Shown piece after piece: positions 63,509 through 64,000 of a stretch of 64,000 nucleotides of DNA. Under the pieces are notes generated by a model. That model was not told the DNA's origin. It did not search any database and worked only from the letters and a program-made list of their open reading frames with translations. This stretch comes from Nymphalis io (taxonomy: Eukaryota > Arthropoda > Insecta > Lepidoptera > Nymphalidae), in the NCBI RefSeq assembly GCF_905147045.1, contig NC_065907.1, forward strand, positions 1,798,001 to 1,862,000, given 5' to 3'. How positions within the stretch are numbered: the first letter of the stretch is position 1; every line of letters begins with the position of its first letter. Made by a program: the position numbers and the translations under genes.

Positions 63509-64000
63509 TACCTGTTCTCTCAATCATCTTCTTTCGGTCGGTATGAGCGGTATAACCGTTTTTACGCACTATTTTTGCCTATTATTTTTTTGTGTGAGCA
63601 ACATCACACTATAACACAGATTAAATAATTACCTTTTGAACTTAAATCATATGTCAGTTGAACGTGAAGCTACAATTGGCTTAAAATGTACAGATTATTA
63701 AATAAAAACAATTGGTTAAATATGCGTAGATATTATTTATATTTTAAACTACATAAAATCGACGCATACTAATTCACTACACACGCATTTTTTATTGATA
63801 TAACCCAGTGTATAAACTATAAAAACATATATCGAGAAACTGCGTTGTACGAGAAAATGACAGAAAACGAGGGTTGTGAGACTTTTAATCTATCTTCCTT
63901 GACATAAGCATCGTTAGAGAAGCGTATCGTATCTAAAAAACGTACATCAAATCAGCCTGTATAAAATAATGTACAAGATATATATATATATAATAAATAA

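Noticed and set aside
1..64000. Any CRISPR array, operon, phage or plasmid-type system
   Set aside because: The repeats are dispersed retroposons with target duplications, the gene is spliced, and no prokaryotic coding is present.

Overview
The window looks like AT-rich nuclear DNA of a lepidopteran insect, most likely a nymphalid butterfly. The assignment rests on three things: tRNA-derived SINEs with GTTACT-type tails (Metulj-like) and a second poly(A)-ended retroposon family of the kind common in butterfly introns; non-LTR retrotransposons of the R1, CR1/Jockey-like and RTE groups; and a spliced, intron-rich animal gene. There is no sign of bacterial or viral organisation, and no CRISPR or operon.

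One protein-coding gene is clear: a receptor-type guanylate cyclase of the natriuretic-peptide-receptor (NPR) class on the + strand. I traced twelve exons from 10603 to 33983. They join with matching splice phases into a continuous frame of 2,466 nt (821 codons plus stop). They encode the end of the ectodomain, one membrane segment, a pseudokinase (kinase homology) domain, a coiled-coil linker, a complete guanylate cyclase catalytic domain and a long hydrophilic C-terminal tail. The rest of the ligand-binding ectodomain lies upstream, probably beyond the left edge.

Large introns are filled with transposable elements. Intron 2 (15234-22468) holds a 5'-truncated CR1/Jockey-like LINE with an intact 700-codon reverse transcriptase frame flanked by an 18-bp target duplication. 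It also holds a broken LINE ORF1 with a PHD-like zinc finger on the other strand, a Helitron-like fragment, and a pair of ~0.8-kb inverted composite repeats. Intron 5 (23961-29120) holds an antisense, broken R1-clade LINE with a perfect 14-bp target duplication, and a head-on pair of SINEs.

The right half (about 34-64 kb) is intergenic or intronic. It contains many SINE copies, some nested, an RTE remnant, an AT microsatellite, and two weak candidate exons (39440-39602 and 53393-53491). Most short open frames in the window lie inside repeats or are chance frames in AT-rich DNA.
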